Of a stretch of 7,080 nucleotides of DNA, positions 1 to 7,080 are shown one piece after another. Source of the DNA: CAZUFB01 sp048173955 (GTDB lineage: Bacteria; Actinomycetota; Coriobacteriia; Coriobacteriales; UMGS124); assembly GCA_048173955.1 (NCBI GenBank), contig DBEYOB010000103.1, positions 1 through 7,080 of the forward strand. The letters run 5' to 3'. Both the position numbers and the translations under genes were made by a program. The notes beneath the pieces were generated by a model. It was not told where the DNA came from and searched no databases. It saw only the letters and a list, made by a program, of their open reading frames with translations. The first letter of the stretch is position 1. The number at the start of each line of letters is the position of its first letter.

Positions 1-432
1 CACCGCCTCCCCCGCCCACGCGTCGAGCAGCGGGAGGTGGCTGGCGACGACCAGCAGCTTCTGATGGTCGTGCTGCCCGCAGAGGTCGACGGTCGAGCCG
101 ACGGTCTGGGAAAGCTGCGCGACGGTCGCCATGGCTCCGTCGAGCGAACACCGCGAGCGCCCCTCCGCCGTGACGCGCCGCTGGGCAATGTGGCCGTCGG
201 GATAGGAGTCGCCGTCGTCGCGCCGGTACACGCGCCCCTCGACCGTCAGCGCGTCCGCGCCGTCGCGGACCTGGTCGCCCGAGGCCCGCTCCCCCACCAG
301 CAGCTTCACCGCCGACAGCAGCGCCGACTTGCCCGCCCCCGTCTCGCCGGTGAGCGCGGTGAGGCCGGCGGCGGGCTCGATGGCGACGTCGCCGATGAGC
401 GCGAGGTTCGTCACATGGAGTTCGTCAATCAT
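1..432 (-). CDS. recN: DNA repair protein RecN, N-terminal part (cut by window edge)
   Basis: RecN is an SMC-like ATPase of the cytoplasm that acts early in recombinational repair of double-strand breaks. The visible 144 residues begin MIDELHVTNLALIG, the usual opening of RecN. They contain the Walker A motif GETGAGKS near residues 29-36 and the sequence GQHDHQKLL near residues 118-126, which matches the conserved GQHxHQ(S/K)LL segment of the family. The long coiled coil and the C-terminal Walker B half lie beyond position 1. The ATG at 432 is preceded by GAGGTG about 9 bases upstream. The gene follows nadK after 39 bases, and the order tlyA-nadK-recN is common in Firmicutes and several Actinobacteria, so cotranscription is likely. 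The frame is open to the window edge, with no sign of damage. Confidence 0.96.
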   Translation of the reverse strand, partial: MIDELHVTNLALIGDVAIEPAAGLTALTGETGAGKSALLSAVKLLVGERASGDQVRDGADALTVEGRVYRRDDGDSYPDGHIAQRRVTAEGRSRCSLDGAMATVAQLSQTVGSTVDLCGQHDHQKLLVVASHLPLLDAWAGEAV

Positions 433-471
433 GGGGGAGCACACCTCTCTGCGCGAGGGCGGCGGACCGCC

Positions 472-1317
472 TCAGCGCACCTTGCCGTAGAACACGCGCG
501 ACACCGACGAGAAGAAGGCGTCGGACCCCGACTCGAGCAGGACGACGTCGTAGGGACCGCGCACGACCTCGAGCGAGACAGGGGCAACGTCGGGAAAAAG
601 CGGCTCCCCGTCGGCGAACACGCAGGGATCGAACGAGCGGTCGTCGGCGACCGAGAGCTCGACGACGTCCGAGGGCGACGTGAGGAACGCGCGGGCGGTT
701 ATGGTGTGGGGCGCGATGGGGACGCACACGAGGCCCTTGAAGTCCGGGGTCACGATAGGCCCGCCCGCCGAGAGCGCGTAGCCGGTCGAGCCCGTCGCCG
801 TGGCGACGACGAACCCGTCGCCGCGCAGCCGGTCGACGTGGACGCCGTTCGCGCTGACGTCGAACTCGACCATCTTTCCCGACGCACCGCGCGCGAGCAC
901 CACCTCGTTGAGCGCGGTCGCGGAGCGCTCGACGCGCTCGCCCCCCTCGTCGAAGCCGGTCAGACGCACCTCGATGGTGGCCCGGCGGCTCGCGTGGAGC
1001 TCCTGGGCAAGCGCGGCCCCCACCAGCGACGTCGCGTCGAGACCGCGCTGGTCGCAGGTCAAAAAGCCCAGATGGCCGTAGGACAGGCCGAGGATCGGCG
1101 TCTCGCGGTCGCCGACGAGCCGCGCCGCGCGCAGGAGGGTGCCGTCTCCCCCCAGGGAGACCACCAGGCCGACGCCGTCGAGGTCGGCCCCGCCGTCGAA
1201 GCCGTAGGTGGGGGCGCGCACCACGTCGACCCCACGGTCGTCGAGCCACGCCTCGATGCGGCGCGCGTCTTCGACCGAGTCCTCGTAGAGGTCGTTGGGC
1301 ACCAGCATGACGCGCAT
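472..1317 (-). CDS. nadK: NAD kinase (ATP- or polyphosphate-dependent NAD phosphorylation)
   Basis: NAD kinase phosphorylates NAD to NADP in the cytoplasm and so sets the NADP(H) supply for biosynthesis. The 281-residue protein shows the family signatures in order: GGDGT at residues 56-60, HLGFL at 82-86, the NE pair at 137-138, and the glycine-rich stretch from GDGF at 167 through TGSTGY to GGPIV near 189, with DGE at 236-238. Length is typical. The position usually written G(V/I)NxGxLGFL reads GLSYGHLGFL, so Ser stands where Asn is common. The ATG at 1317 shares its A with the last base of the tlyA TGA stop. A GTG one codon upstream (1320) would overlap tlyA by four bases and cannot be excluded. 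AGGGG lies 8 bases before the ATG. The close overlap suggests translational coupling to tlyA. Confidence 0.96.
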   Translation of the reverse strand: MRVMLVPNDLYEDSVEDARRIEAWLDDRGVDVVRAPTYGFDGGADLDGVGLVVSLGGDGTLLRAARLVGDRETPILGLSYGHLGFLTCDQRGLDATSLVGAALAQELHASRRATIEVRLTGFDEGGERVERSATALNEVVLARGASGKMVEFDVSANGVHVDRLRGDGFVVATATGSTGYALSAGGPIVTPDFKGLVCVPIAPHTITARAFLTSPSDVVELSVADDRSFDPCVFADGEPLFPDVAPVSLEVVRGPYDVVLLESGSDAFFSSVSRVFYGKVR

Positions 1318-2150
1318 CACAGCAACCCCTCTCCCGAATCCCATGCAGTGCGGACGACCGAGGCGATGTCCACCTCGCGCGACGGTGCCCCGAGCTCGGC
1401 GAGCATGAAATACTCGATGTTTCCCTTTGCGCCGTGTATGGGGGAGGCGCACAGGGCGCGGACCGACAGGGGCGAGGACCCCAGGCGTTCGGCGACCCGT
1501 TCGAGGACGCGCTCGTGCACCGCCGGGTCGCGCACGACGCCCCCCGCGGCGACCTCGTCGCGTTCCGCCTCGAACTGGGGCTTGACCAGCGTGCAGAACC
1601 TGCCGCGCTCCCCCAGCATGGCGCACACCGCGTCGAGGATGGCGCCCACCGAGGTGAAGGAGACGTCGGCGACCGCAAGGTCGAACGGCGCACCCAGCGC
1701 TTCGGGGTCCGCCGTGCAGATGTTCGTGCGCTCGAACAGCGCGACGCGCGCGTCGCCGCGCAGCCGCCAGTCGAACTGGCCGTAGCCGACGTCGACCGCT
1801 GCGACGCGGCGCGCCCCGAACCTCAGCAGGCAGTCGGTGAACCCTCCCGTCGAGCAGCCGACGTCGAGGCAGTTGAGACCCGTCGGGTCGATGCCGAAAC
1901 TCGCGAGCGCCCCCTCGAGCTTGAGGCCTCCCCTGCCGACGTAGGCGCCCTTTCCCCGGGCGCTCCCCGCCTTCGCCGCGCGAACGTGCAGCGCCGTCCC
2001 GACGGCCACGGGCGCGCCCGGTTTGGTCAGACGCTCGCCGCGCGCGGAGACGTCGCCTGCGAGGACGGCGCGCATCGCCGCGTCCTGGGAGTCGAACAGG
2101 CCCTGGGCGACGAGCTCCTCGTCGAGCCTGCGCTTTTTGACCGAACCCAT
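1317..2150 (-). CDS. tlyA: TlyA-family rRNA 2'-O-methyltransferase (S4 plus FtsJ-like domains)
   Basis: TlyA-family enzymes use S-adenosylmethionine to methylate ribose 2'-OH groups of ribosomal RNA; in mycobacteria the targets are 16S C1409 and 23S C1920, and loss gives capreomycin resistance. The 277-residue protein has an N-terminal S4 RNA-binding domain (about residues 5-60), the hallmark YVGRGGLKLEGAL at 70-82, and a Rossmann-type methyltransferase domain with the cofactor loop LDVGCSTGGFTD at 95-106. K77, D162, K190 (in VKPQFE) and E246 can be read as the K-D-K-E catalytic tetrad. Their spacing equals the tetrad I recall for the Mycobacterium tuberculosis enzyme (69, 154, 182, 238). The ATG at 2150 follows the dxs stop by seven bases; the only nearby ribosome binding site is weak (AGGCG). 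Whether both rRNA sites are modified here cannot be told from sequence. Confidence 0.94.
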   Translation of the reverse strand: MGSVKKRRLDEELVAQGLFDSQDAAMRAVLAGDVSARGERLTKPGAPVAVGTALHVRAAKAGSARGKGAYVGRGGLKLEGALASFGIDPTGLNCLDVGCSTGGFTDCLLRFGARRVAAVDVGYGQFDWRLRGDARVALFERTNICTADPEALGAPFDLAVADVSFTSVGAILDAVCAMLGERGRFCTLVKPQFEAERDEVAAGGVVRDPAVHERVLERVAERLGSSPLSVRALCASPIHGAKGNIEYFMLAELGAPSREVDIASVVRTAWDSGEGLL

Positions 2151-2157
2151 GGCGCGC

Positions 2158-4056
2158 CTAACCCCGCTCCCCGCCGAGGGCGGCGAGCCGCCCTGCCACG
2201 GACCGCGCGATGCCCCGGGCGTCGAGGCCGAGCCGGGCGAACAGCTCGGAGACGGCGCCGTGCCCGACGTAGGAGTCGGGCAGGCCGAGCCTCAGGACAG
2301 GGGCGGACATCCCCCCGTCCGCCATGGCCTCGACCACGGCCGTGCCGAACCCGCCGCACACCGTCCCGTCCTCGACCGTGACGACCAGGCGCGCGGAGCA
2401 GGCGCGGCGCACGGCGTCGACGTCGAGCGGCTTGACCCAGCGCATGTCGACAACGCGGCAGGCCACCCCTTGCGCGTCGAGCTCCCGCGCCGCCCCCTCG
2501 GCGGCCCCGACCATGCGGCCCACCGCGAGGATGGCGACGTCGGGTTCGGAGGCGGGCTCGAGGACGGTGCGCGCCTCGAAGGGAAGGGGCTCGTAGTCGT
2601 CCGGCACGGCGACGGCGCGGGCCGACCCGCGGGGGTAGCGCACCGCGACCGGGCCGCGCGCATCGACGGCCGCACGCAGCGCGCGGGCGAGCTCGAGCTC
2701 GTCCGAAGGCGCGGCGATGGCCATGTTGGGGAGCGTGCGCAGGTACGCGAGGTCGAACATCCCGTGGTGCGTCGAGCCGTCCTCCCCCACCAGGCCGCCG
2801 CGGTCGACGGCGAACACGACGTGCAGGTTGGGCAGGCACACATTGGTGCTGATCTCGTCGTAAGCGCGCTGGAGGAACGTCGAGTAGACGGCGACGACGG
2901 GAACCTTGCCGCCCAGCGCCAACCCTCCCGCGAGCGTCACGGCGCATTCCTCGGCGATGCCGACGTCGAACGTCCGCGCCGGGAACTCCTCGGCGAACGA
3001 CGCAAGCCCCGTCCCCTCCGCCATGGCCGCCGTAATTGCGACGATGCGCCCGTCGCGACGCGCCTCGCGGCGCAGCGCGCGGGCGAACTCCTGGGTGTAG
3101 GTGGGCGCGGTGACCGCCTTCTTGAGCGGGCTGCCCGTTTCGGGGTCGAAGGGGCCGACGCCGTGGAACAGCTCGGGGTTGCGCTCGGCGGGGAGGTAGC
3201 CCTTCCCCTTCTTGGTGACGGCATGGATTATGACGGGCTTCCCCATGTCCAGCGCACGGGCGAGCGTGTCGTGCACGACGCGCAGGTCGTGGCCGTCGAT
3301 GGGGCCCAGGTAGGTGAGCCCGAGCTCCTCGAAGAGCATGCCGGGGACCAGGAACTGCTTCGTCGCCTGCTTCGCGCGCTCACCGAGCCGCACCAGAGCG
3401 TCCCCCACGCGGCCCGTGCTCGCCATGCTGCCCTCGACCTGGTCGCGGACGGTGGTGTAGTGCGGGCTCGTCCGAATAGTCGCGAGATACGACGCGAGGG
3501 CCCCCACCGACCGCGAGATAGACATCTCGTTGTCGTTGAGGATGACGGCGAAGCGCTTGAACTGCTGCTGGCCGATCATGTTGAGCGCCTCGTACGAGAG
3601 GCCCCCGGCAAGCGAGGCGTCGCCGACGATCGAGACGACGCGCGCGTCGTCGCCGGACAGGTCGCGCGCCAGCGCGAGCCCCGCGGCCGTCGCCAGGGCG
3701 TCCGAGGCATGGCCGGAGTCGTGGGCGTCGTAGACCGACTCCTTGCGGCGCGTGAAGCCCGACGTCCCGCTCGCCTGCCGGAGGTGGACGAACCCCGCGC
3801 GCCTGCCCGTCATGAGCTTGTGGGCGTACGCCTGGTGGCCGACGTCGAACAGCAGCTTATCATGCGGCATGTCGAGGACGCGGTACGCCGCCAGGATCAG
3901 CTCGACCGCGCCGAGCGACGACGCGAGGTGCCCCCCGTTGAGCGCGGTCGCGGCGATCATCTCCGCACGCAGGTCGCTCGCCAGCTCGGCAAGCCGCGAC
4001 GCCGGCAGGCGCCTCACGTCCGCCGGGTCGTGTATCGAATCAAGCAAAGAGGCCAC
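2158..4056 (-). CDS. dxs: 1-deoxy-D-xylulose-5-phosphate synthase
   Basis: Dxs condenses pyruvate and glyceraldehyde 3-phosphate, using thiamine diphosphate and Mg2+, to make DXP. It is the entry enzyme of the MEP isoprenoid pathway and also feeds thiamine and pyridoxal synthesis. The 632-residue length is typical. Domain I (about 1-315) carries GGHLASSLG (near 41-49), DVGHQAYAHK (71-80) and the cofactor motif GDAS (145-148) followed by NDNEMSIS (174-181). Domain II (about 318-490) has the catalytic Glu in GIAEE (near 369), YSTFLQRAYD (391-400) and DRGGLVGEDGSTHHG (418-432). Domain III is the C-terminal transketolase fold. The cofactor motif reads GDA where GDG is usual. The frame could start at a TTG at 4062, but the GGAGG at 4067-4063 abuts it, whereas GTG at 4056 has a six-base spacing, so GTG is preferred. 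The stop is seven bases before tlyA. Confidence 0.97.
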   Translation of the reverse strand: MASLLDSIHDPADVRRLPASRLAELASDLRAEMIAATALNGGHLASSLGAVELILAAYRVLDMPHDKLLFDVGHQAYAHKLMTGRRAGFVHLRQASGTSGFTRRKESVYDAHDSGHASDALATAAGLALARDLSGDDARVVSIVGDASLAGGLSYEALNMIGQQQFKRFAVILNDNEMSISRSVGALASYLATIRTSPHYTTVRDQVEGSMASTGRVGDALVRLGERAKQATKQFLVPGMLFEELGLTYLGPIDGHDLRVVHDTLARALDMGKPVIIHAVTKKGKGYLPAERNPELFHGVGPFDPETGSPLKKAVTAPTYTQEFARALRREARRDGRIVAITAAMAEGTGLASFAEEFPARTFDVGIAEECAVTLAGGLALGGKVPVVAVYSTFLQRAYDEISTNVCLPNLHVVFAVDRGGLVGEDGSTHHGMFDLAYLRTLPNMAIAAPSDELELARALRAAVDARGPVAVRYPRGSARAVAVPDDYEPLPFEARTVLEPASEPDVAILAVGRMVGAAEGAARELDAQGVACRVVDMRWVKPLDVDAVRRACSARLVVTVEDGTVCGGFGTAVVEAMADGGMSAPVLRLGLPDSYVGHGAVSELFARLGLDARGIARSVAGRLAALGGERG

Positions 4057-4062
4057 CGGCAA

Positions 4063-4070
4063 CCTCCCTT
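4063..4070 (-). promoter_or_regulatory. Strong Shine-Dalgarno site that sets the dxs start
   Basis: On the minus strand this reads AAGGGAGG, one of the best matches to the anti-Shine-Dalgarno sequence in the window. It directly touches a TTG at 4062 (no spacer) and stands six bases before a GTG at 4056. This favours GTG 4056 as the real dxs start. It lies in the short gap just after the xseB stop (4080-4078). Confidence 0.7.
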
Positions 4071-4077
4071 CCCGTTG

Positions 4078-4290
4078 TCAGTTGCGCGCCGCAGGGGCTT
4101 CCGGCTCGGCGGCCTCGCGCTCGGGTTCGGGTGCATCGACGAGTTCGACGGCCGACAGGCCGAGGTCGATCGCCTCGTCGAGCAGATCGAGGCTCTCCTC
4201 GAGCGAGGTCCCCTTGCTGCGGACCGCGTCGACGATCTCGTCGAGGCGGCCGACGACGTCCCCGAAGGAGGCACTGCTAGGCGTCGGCAT
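4078..4290 (-). CDS. xseB: Exodeoxyribonuclease VII small subunit
   Basis: XseB is the small partner of exonuclease VII, which degrades single-stranded DNA in both directions when bound in several copies to the catalytic large subunit XseA. This 70-residue protein has the family core at about residues 8-52. It begins SFGDVVGRLDEIVDAVRS, followed by a second helix with SLEESLDLLDEAIDLG, matching the family pattern of a first helix ending in EIV and a SLEESL...E second helix. After that comes an 18-residue Glu/Pro/Ala-rich tail. The ATG at 4290 is preceded by GGGGAG with a seven-base spacer and overlaps the end of nusB by 14 bases. Another in-frame ATG at 4305 is possible and would add five residues. 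No xseA is present next to it, which is unusual. The assignment rests on a short domain, so I am a little less sure than for its neighbours. Confidence 0.85.
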   Translation of the reverse strand: MPTPSSASFGDVVGRLDEIVDAVRSKGTSLEESLDLLDEAIDLGLSAVELVDAPEPEREAAEPEAPAARN

Positions 4291-4903
4291 GCTCGGTCTC
4301 CCCATCGGAGGGCTCCGCCTCCGCGGCCCCCTCGCCGGCGTCCTCGGCCCCGGCGTCCTCGGCAGGGGCGGGCTCGCAGGCCGTGCCGTCGCACGGGCAC
4401 GGCTCCTCGCCCGAGGCCGCGTCGTCGCCGTCGGGTTCCTGACCGCCCTCAACGAGGCGCGCGAGCTGCGGCAGGGCCAGGCCCGGGTTGGCCTCGGACA
4501 AGCGGGAGACGCGTCCCAGGATGCCGTTCACGAACGACGAGGAGTCGTCGGTGCCGTAAACCTTCGAGAGCTCGACGGCCTCGCTGATCGCGACGGACGA
4601 GGGGACGGCCTCCTCGCAGAACATCTCGTAGACGGCGATCGACATGACGCAGCGGTCGACCAGCGGCATGCGCGAGAGGTTCCAATTGTGCGAGACGCCG
4701 CCGACGAGGCGGTCGATCGCCAGGCGGTTCACCGCCACGCCGCGCGCGAGCTGCGCTGCGTACTTGTCGAGGGGGCCGTCGTCGAGGACGTAGTCGCCGC
4801 CCTCGAGCAGGTCGAACACGTCGACGCCCTGCATCTCGGCTTGGAAGAGGACCTGGATGGCCTGTGACCGGGCACGCGTGCGCCCGACGATGATGTTTGA
4901 CAC
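4277..4903 (-). CDS. nusB: Transcription antitermination factor NusB with long acidic C-terminal tail
   Basis: NusB binds the boxA RNA element with NusE (ribosomal protein S10) and supports processive transcription of rRNA operons. The N-terminal helix pattern GRTRARSQAIQVLFQAE (about residues 7-23) and the C-terminal block from MPLVDRCVMSIAVYE (79-93) through AISEAVELSKVYG to FVNGILGRV (about 124-132) are diagnostic. Family members are usually about 130-160 residues; this one has 208. The extra 60-70 residues are rich in Asp, Glu, Ala and Gly, and include a small cysteine cluster PCPCDGTAC at 168-176. GTG 4903 is chosen as start because AAGGAG at 4917-4912 sits eight bases before it. The alternative GTG at 4909 would add two residues but has only a two-base spacer and overlaps the asp23 stop. 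The gene overlaps xseB at its 3' end. Confidence 0.95.
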   Translation of the reverse strand: MSNIIVGRTRARSQAIQVLFQAEMQGVDVFDLLEGGDYVLDDGPLDKYAAQLARGVAVNRLAIDRLVGGVSHNWNLSRMPLVDRCVMSIAVYEMFCEEAVPSSVAISEAVELSKVYGTDDSSSFVNGILGRVSRLSEANPGLALPQLARLVEGGQEPDGDDAASGEEPCPCDGTACEPAPAEDAGAEDAGEGAAEAEPSDGETEHADA

Positions 4904-4908
4904 GAACA

Positions 4909-5271
4909 CTACTCCTTAGGGAAAACGAGGGCGTCGATGAACACGTCGACGCCGGTTATCTCTGCTCCGACCTGCGAGGAGATGCTCGAGGCGACCGCTG
5001 TGCGGACCTCGTCGGCCAGCGTGACGAACGGATACCCGAAGAACACCGTCACATGGACGGAGATGCGCAGCGACTCCCCCTCGACCTGCACGCACACGCC
5101 CGGGACGGCAGCCTGGGGTTTGCGCGGCGACAGGAAGGAGAACATGCCGTTGAGCTCGCTGGGCACGCCGACGCTGGCGACGCCCTCGACCTTTTCGACG
5201 GCGAGCCTGATTATGGTCTCGACCACCTCGGGGGCAACCATCAGTCCCGCGAATTTGAGCTCATCGTCCAT
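4909..5271 (-). CDS. Asp23/Gls24 (DUF322) family protein, YqhY-like
   Basis: A 120-residue soluble protein of the Asp23/Gls24 family, with no signal peptide or membrane segment. Typical features are the early segment GLMVAPEVVETIIRLAVEKVEGVASVG (about residues 9-35, given here as family pattern), a middle strand region SLRISVHVTVFFGYPF, and a final amphipathic part ending in GVDVFIDALVF. In Bacillus subtilis the family member YqhY is encoded between accBC and nusB and is reported to restrain acetyl-CoA carboxylase activity. The same placement here supports a YqhY-like role, but that is inferred from context. The ATG at 5271 has GGAAGGA six bases upstream. The frame extends to an ATG at 5370, but that has no ribosome binding site and the extension would run through the leader hairpin, so it was not used. 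It is separated from accC by 141 bases and sits tight against nusB. Confidence 0.9.
   Translation of the reverse strand: MDDELKFAGLMVAPEVVETIIRLAVEKVEGVASVGVPSELNGMFSFLSPRKPQAAVPGVCVQVEGESLRISVHVTVFFGYPFVTLADEVRTAVASSISSQVGAEITGVDVFIDALVFPKE
4912..4917 (-). promoter_or_regulatory. Shine-Dalgarno site that sets the nusB start
   Basis: AAGGAG on the minus strand lies inside the last codons of asp23, just before its TAG stop (4911-4909). Two GTG codons follow in the nusB frame, at 4909 and 4903. The spacings are two and eight bases, so the second GTG is the better start. The placement suggests that ribosomes finishing asp23 re-initiate on nusB. Confidence 0.7.
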
Positions 5272-5288
5272 GGCGCGTCCTTCCGACG

Positions 5289-5325
5289 AAAAGGGGCCGC
5301 ATCCCCTGTGCGGCGCACGGCCCCC
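5289..5325 (-). terminator. GC-rich hairpin with T-run before asp23: candidate terminator or attenuator
   Basis: On the minus strand GGGGCCG (5324-5318) pairs perfectly with CGGCCCC (5299-5293), followed at once by TTTT (5292-5289). The loop contains a smaller TGC/GCA stem (5317-5315 with 5311-5309). A competing stem, GCCGCA (5314-5309) with TGCGGC (5301-5296), would use part of the same right arm, so the two folds exclude each other. It lies about 90 bases after accC and 5 bases before the asp23 ribosome binding site. This could end part of the accBC transcripts or act as an attenuator for asp23-nusB. The T-run is short, so strong termination is not assured. Confidence 0.45.
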
Positions 5326-5370
5326 GCTGGCATAGCCGACCCGTGTTGAAAGCGAATCCGTTCCTGCCAT

Positions 5371-5379
5371 GATATAACA
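5371..5379 (-). promoter_or_regulatory. Candidate extended -10 promoter element for asp23 and downstream genes
   Basis: In the accC-asp23 gap, an AT-rich spot in otherwise GC-rich DNA reads TGTTATATC on the minus strand. It fits an extended -10 pattern (TG, one base, then TATATC, four of six bases matching TATAAT). No convincing -35 box is seen 17-18 bases upstream; the best there is TGAGCG. If used, transcription would begin near 5364 and give a leader of roughly 90 bases that includes the hairpin at 5289-5325. This is a weak call based on composition and position only. Confidence 0.3.
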
Positions 5380-5412
5380 CGGCGCGGCACCGGCCGCTCA
5401 CGGGGACGGCGG

Positions 5413-6780
<1,368 letters not shown>

Positions 6781-6781
6781 G

Positions 6782-7080
6782 CTACTCCCCCAGCTTCTCT
6801 GAGTCGGGGTTGGAGTCGACATGCTCGACGTAGAACAGCACCTGGTCGAACTCGACGGGCTGGGCGTTCTCGCAGCAGACCTCGCGCACGACACACATGG
6901 ACTCCGCAGGAATCTCGTTCATGAGCTTCATTGCCTCGACGATGCACAGGGTCGCCCCCGCCATGACCTCGTCTCCGACTTTGACGAAGGGGGCCTCGCC
7001 CGGCGCCGAAGCGGCGTAGTAGGTGCCCACCATCGGGCTGCGGACCGCAAGCCACGACGCGGGGCGCGACTCGCCCGCGG
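6782..7080 (-). CDS. accB: Biotin carboxyl carrier protein of acetyl-CoA carboxylase, C-terminal part (5' end outside window)
   Basis: AccB carries the biotin that AccC carboxylates and then delivers the carboxyl group to AccAD. The visible 98 residues are the biotinyl domain and the end of the linker. They show VRSPMVGTYY, then PFVKVGDEV, and the biotinylation motif EAMKLMNE, whose lysine codon is at 6928-6926. The final strand region reads PVEFDQVLFYVE. After the domain there is a tail of about 13 polar residues ending EKLGE, longer than in many carriers, where the chain stops soon after the last strand. Three cysteines lie between the biotin site and the last strand (one in MCVV, two in VCCEN). 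The N-terminal half and the start codon are beyond position 7080. The ribosome binding site for accC lies in its last codons. Confidence 0.95.
   Translation of the reverse strand, partial: AGESRPASWLAVRSPMVGTYYAASAPGEAPFVKVGDEVMAGATLCIVEAMKLMNEIPAESMCVVREVCCENAQPVEFDQVLFYVEHVDSNPDSEKLGE

Noticed and set aside
461..471. Palindrome GGCGGACCGCC between nadK and recN
   Set aside because: Too short, with at most a 4-bp stem and a 3-base loop and no T-run; such palindromes arise often by chance in GC-rich sequence.
37..1785. Long plus-strand open frame (582 codons) opposite recN, nadK and tlyA
   Set aside because: It lies antisense to three genes with clear family motifs, its translation is rich in Arg, Ala, Gly and Asp without recognisable domains, and such frames are expected in very GC-rich DNA.
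2147..2157. Shared CGCGCCATGG around the tlyA start and the asp23 start (near 5268-5277)
   Set aside because: A ten-base match in GC-rich DNA around two ATG codons is not enough to claim a regulatory repeat, and no third copy was noticed at the other starts.
2023..4587. Very long plus-strand open frame (854 codons) opposite tlyA, dxs, xseB and nusB
   Set aside because: Antisense shadow of dxs and neighbours; the translation is low-complexity with no motif, and stops are rare because of the GC-rich codon pattern on the other strand.
5272..5370. Upstream in-frame ATG at 5370 that would lengthen the Asp23 protein by 33 residues
   Set aside because: There is no ribosome binding site before it, it touches the -10-like sequence, the added residues run through the hairpin, and the family normally starts near the ATG at 5271, which has a good ribosome binding site.
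5384..5397. Small GC hairpin (5-bp stem, 4-base loop) shortly after accC, considered as its terminator
   Set aside because: The stem is short and no T-run follows it on the minus strand, so it is not a credible intrinsic terminator by itself.
6781..6894. Upstream extension of accC by 38 codons into accB
   Set aside because: The extra residues are Ser/Thr/Arg-rich with no family similarity and overlap the end of accB in another frame; ATG 6780 gives the standard biotin carboxylase N-terminus.

Overview
The window is a single-strand gene cluster. All nine genes lie on the minus strand, so transcription runs from position 7080 toward position 1. In that order they are accB (5' end outside the window), accC, an Asp23/YqhY-family gene, nusB, xseB, dxs, tlyA, nadK and recN (3' end outside the window). 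The DNA is very GC-rich, which leaves long open frames on the plus strand opposite the genes; these are antisense shadows, not genes. No mobile element, tRNA, rRNA, CRISPR array or phage gene was seen.

Organism. High GC together with this gene order suggests an actinobacterial lineage outside Actinomycetia, most likely class Coriobacteriia (relatives of Eggerthella, Slackia or Olsenella). Biotin carboxyl carrier and biotin carboxylase are separate small genes, with an Asp23-family gene and nusB following. Actinomycetia usually carry a fused carboxylase/carrier subunit. The accB-accC-asp23-nusB order also resembles Bacillus and other Firmicutes, so a GC-rich Firmicute remains possible. The genus cannot be decided from this window.

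Layout. Positions 7080-5413 hold the first step of fatty acid synthesis (AccB, AccC), with one base between the genes. Positions 5412-5272 are the only sizeable gap (141 bases). It holds a weak promoter candidate and a GC-rich hairpin followed by four T residues, just before the asp23 ribosome binding site. Positions 5271-4909 are the Asp23 protein. From 4903 to 1 the genes are packed with overlaps or gaps of at most 39 bases: transcription antitermination (NusB), the exonuclease VII small subunit (XseB), isoprenoid precursor synthesis (Dxs), ribosomal RNA methylation (TlyA), NADP supply (NadK) and DNA repair (RecN).

How they fit together. This is a housekeeping operon rather than one pathway. 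AccB and AccC need AccA and AccD, and XseB needs XseA; none of these partners is in the window. The absence of xseA between nusB and xseB is the clearest departure from a familiar order. Other points worth a look are a long acidic, cysteine-bearing tail on NusB, the hairpin leader before asp23, and a GDA instead of GDG in the Dxs cofactor motif. I found no evidence of a previously undescribed system.
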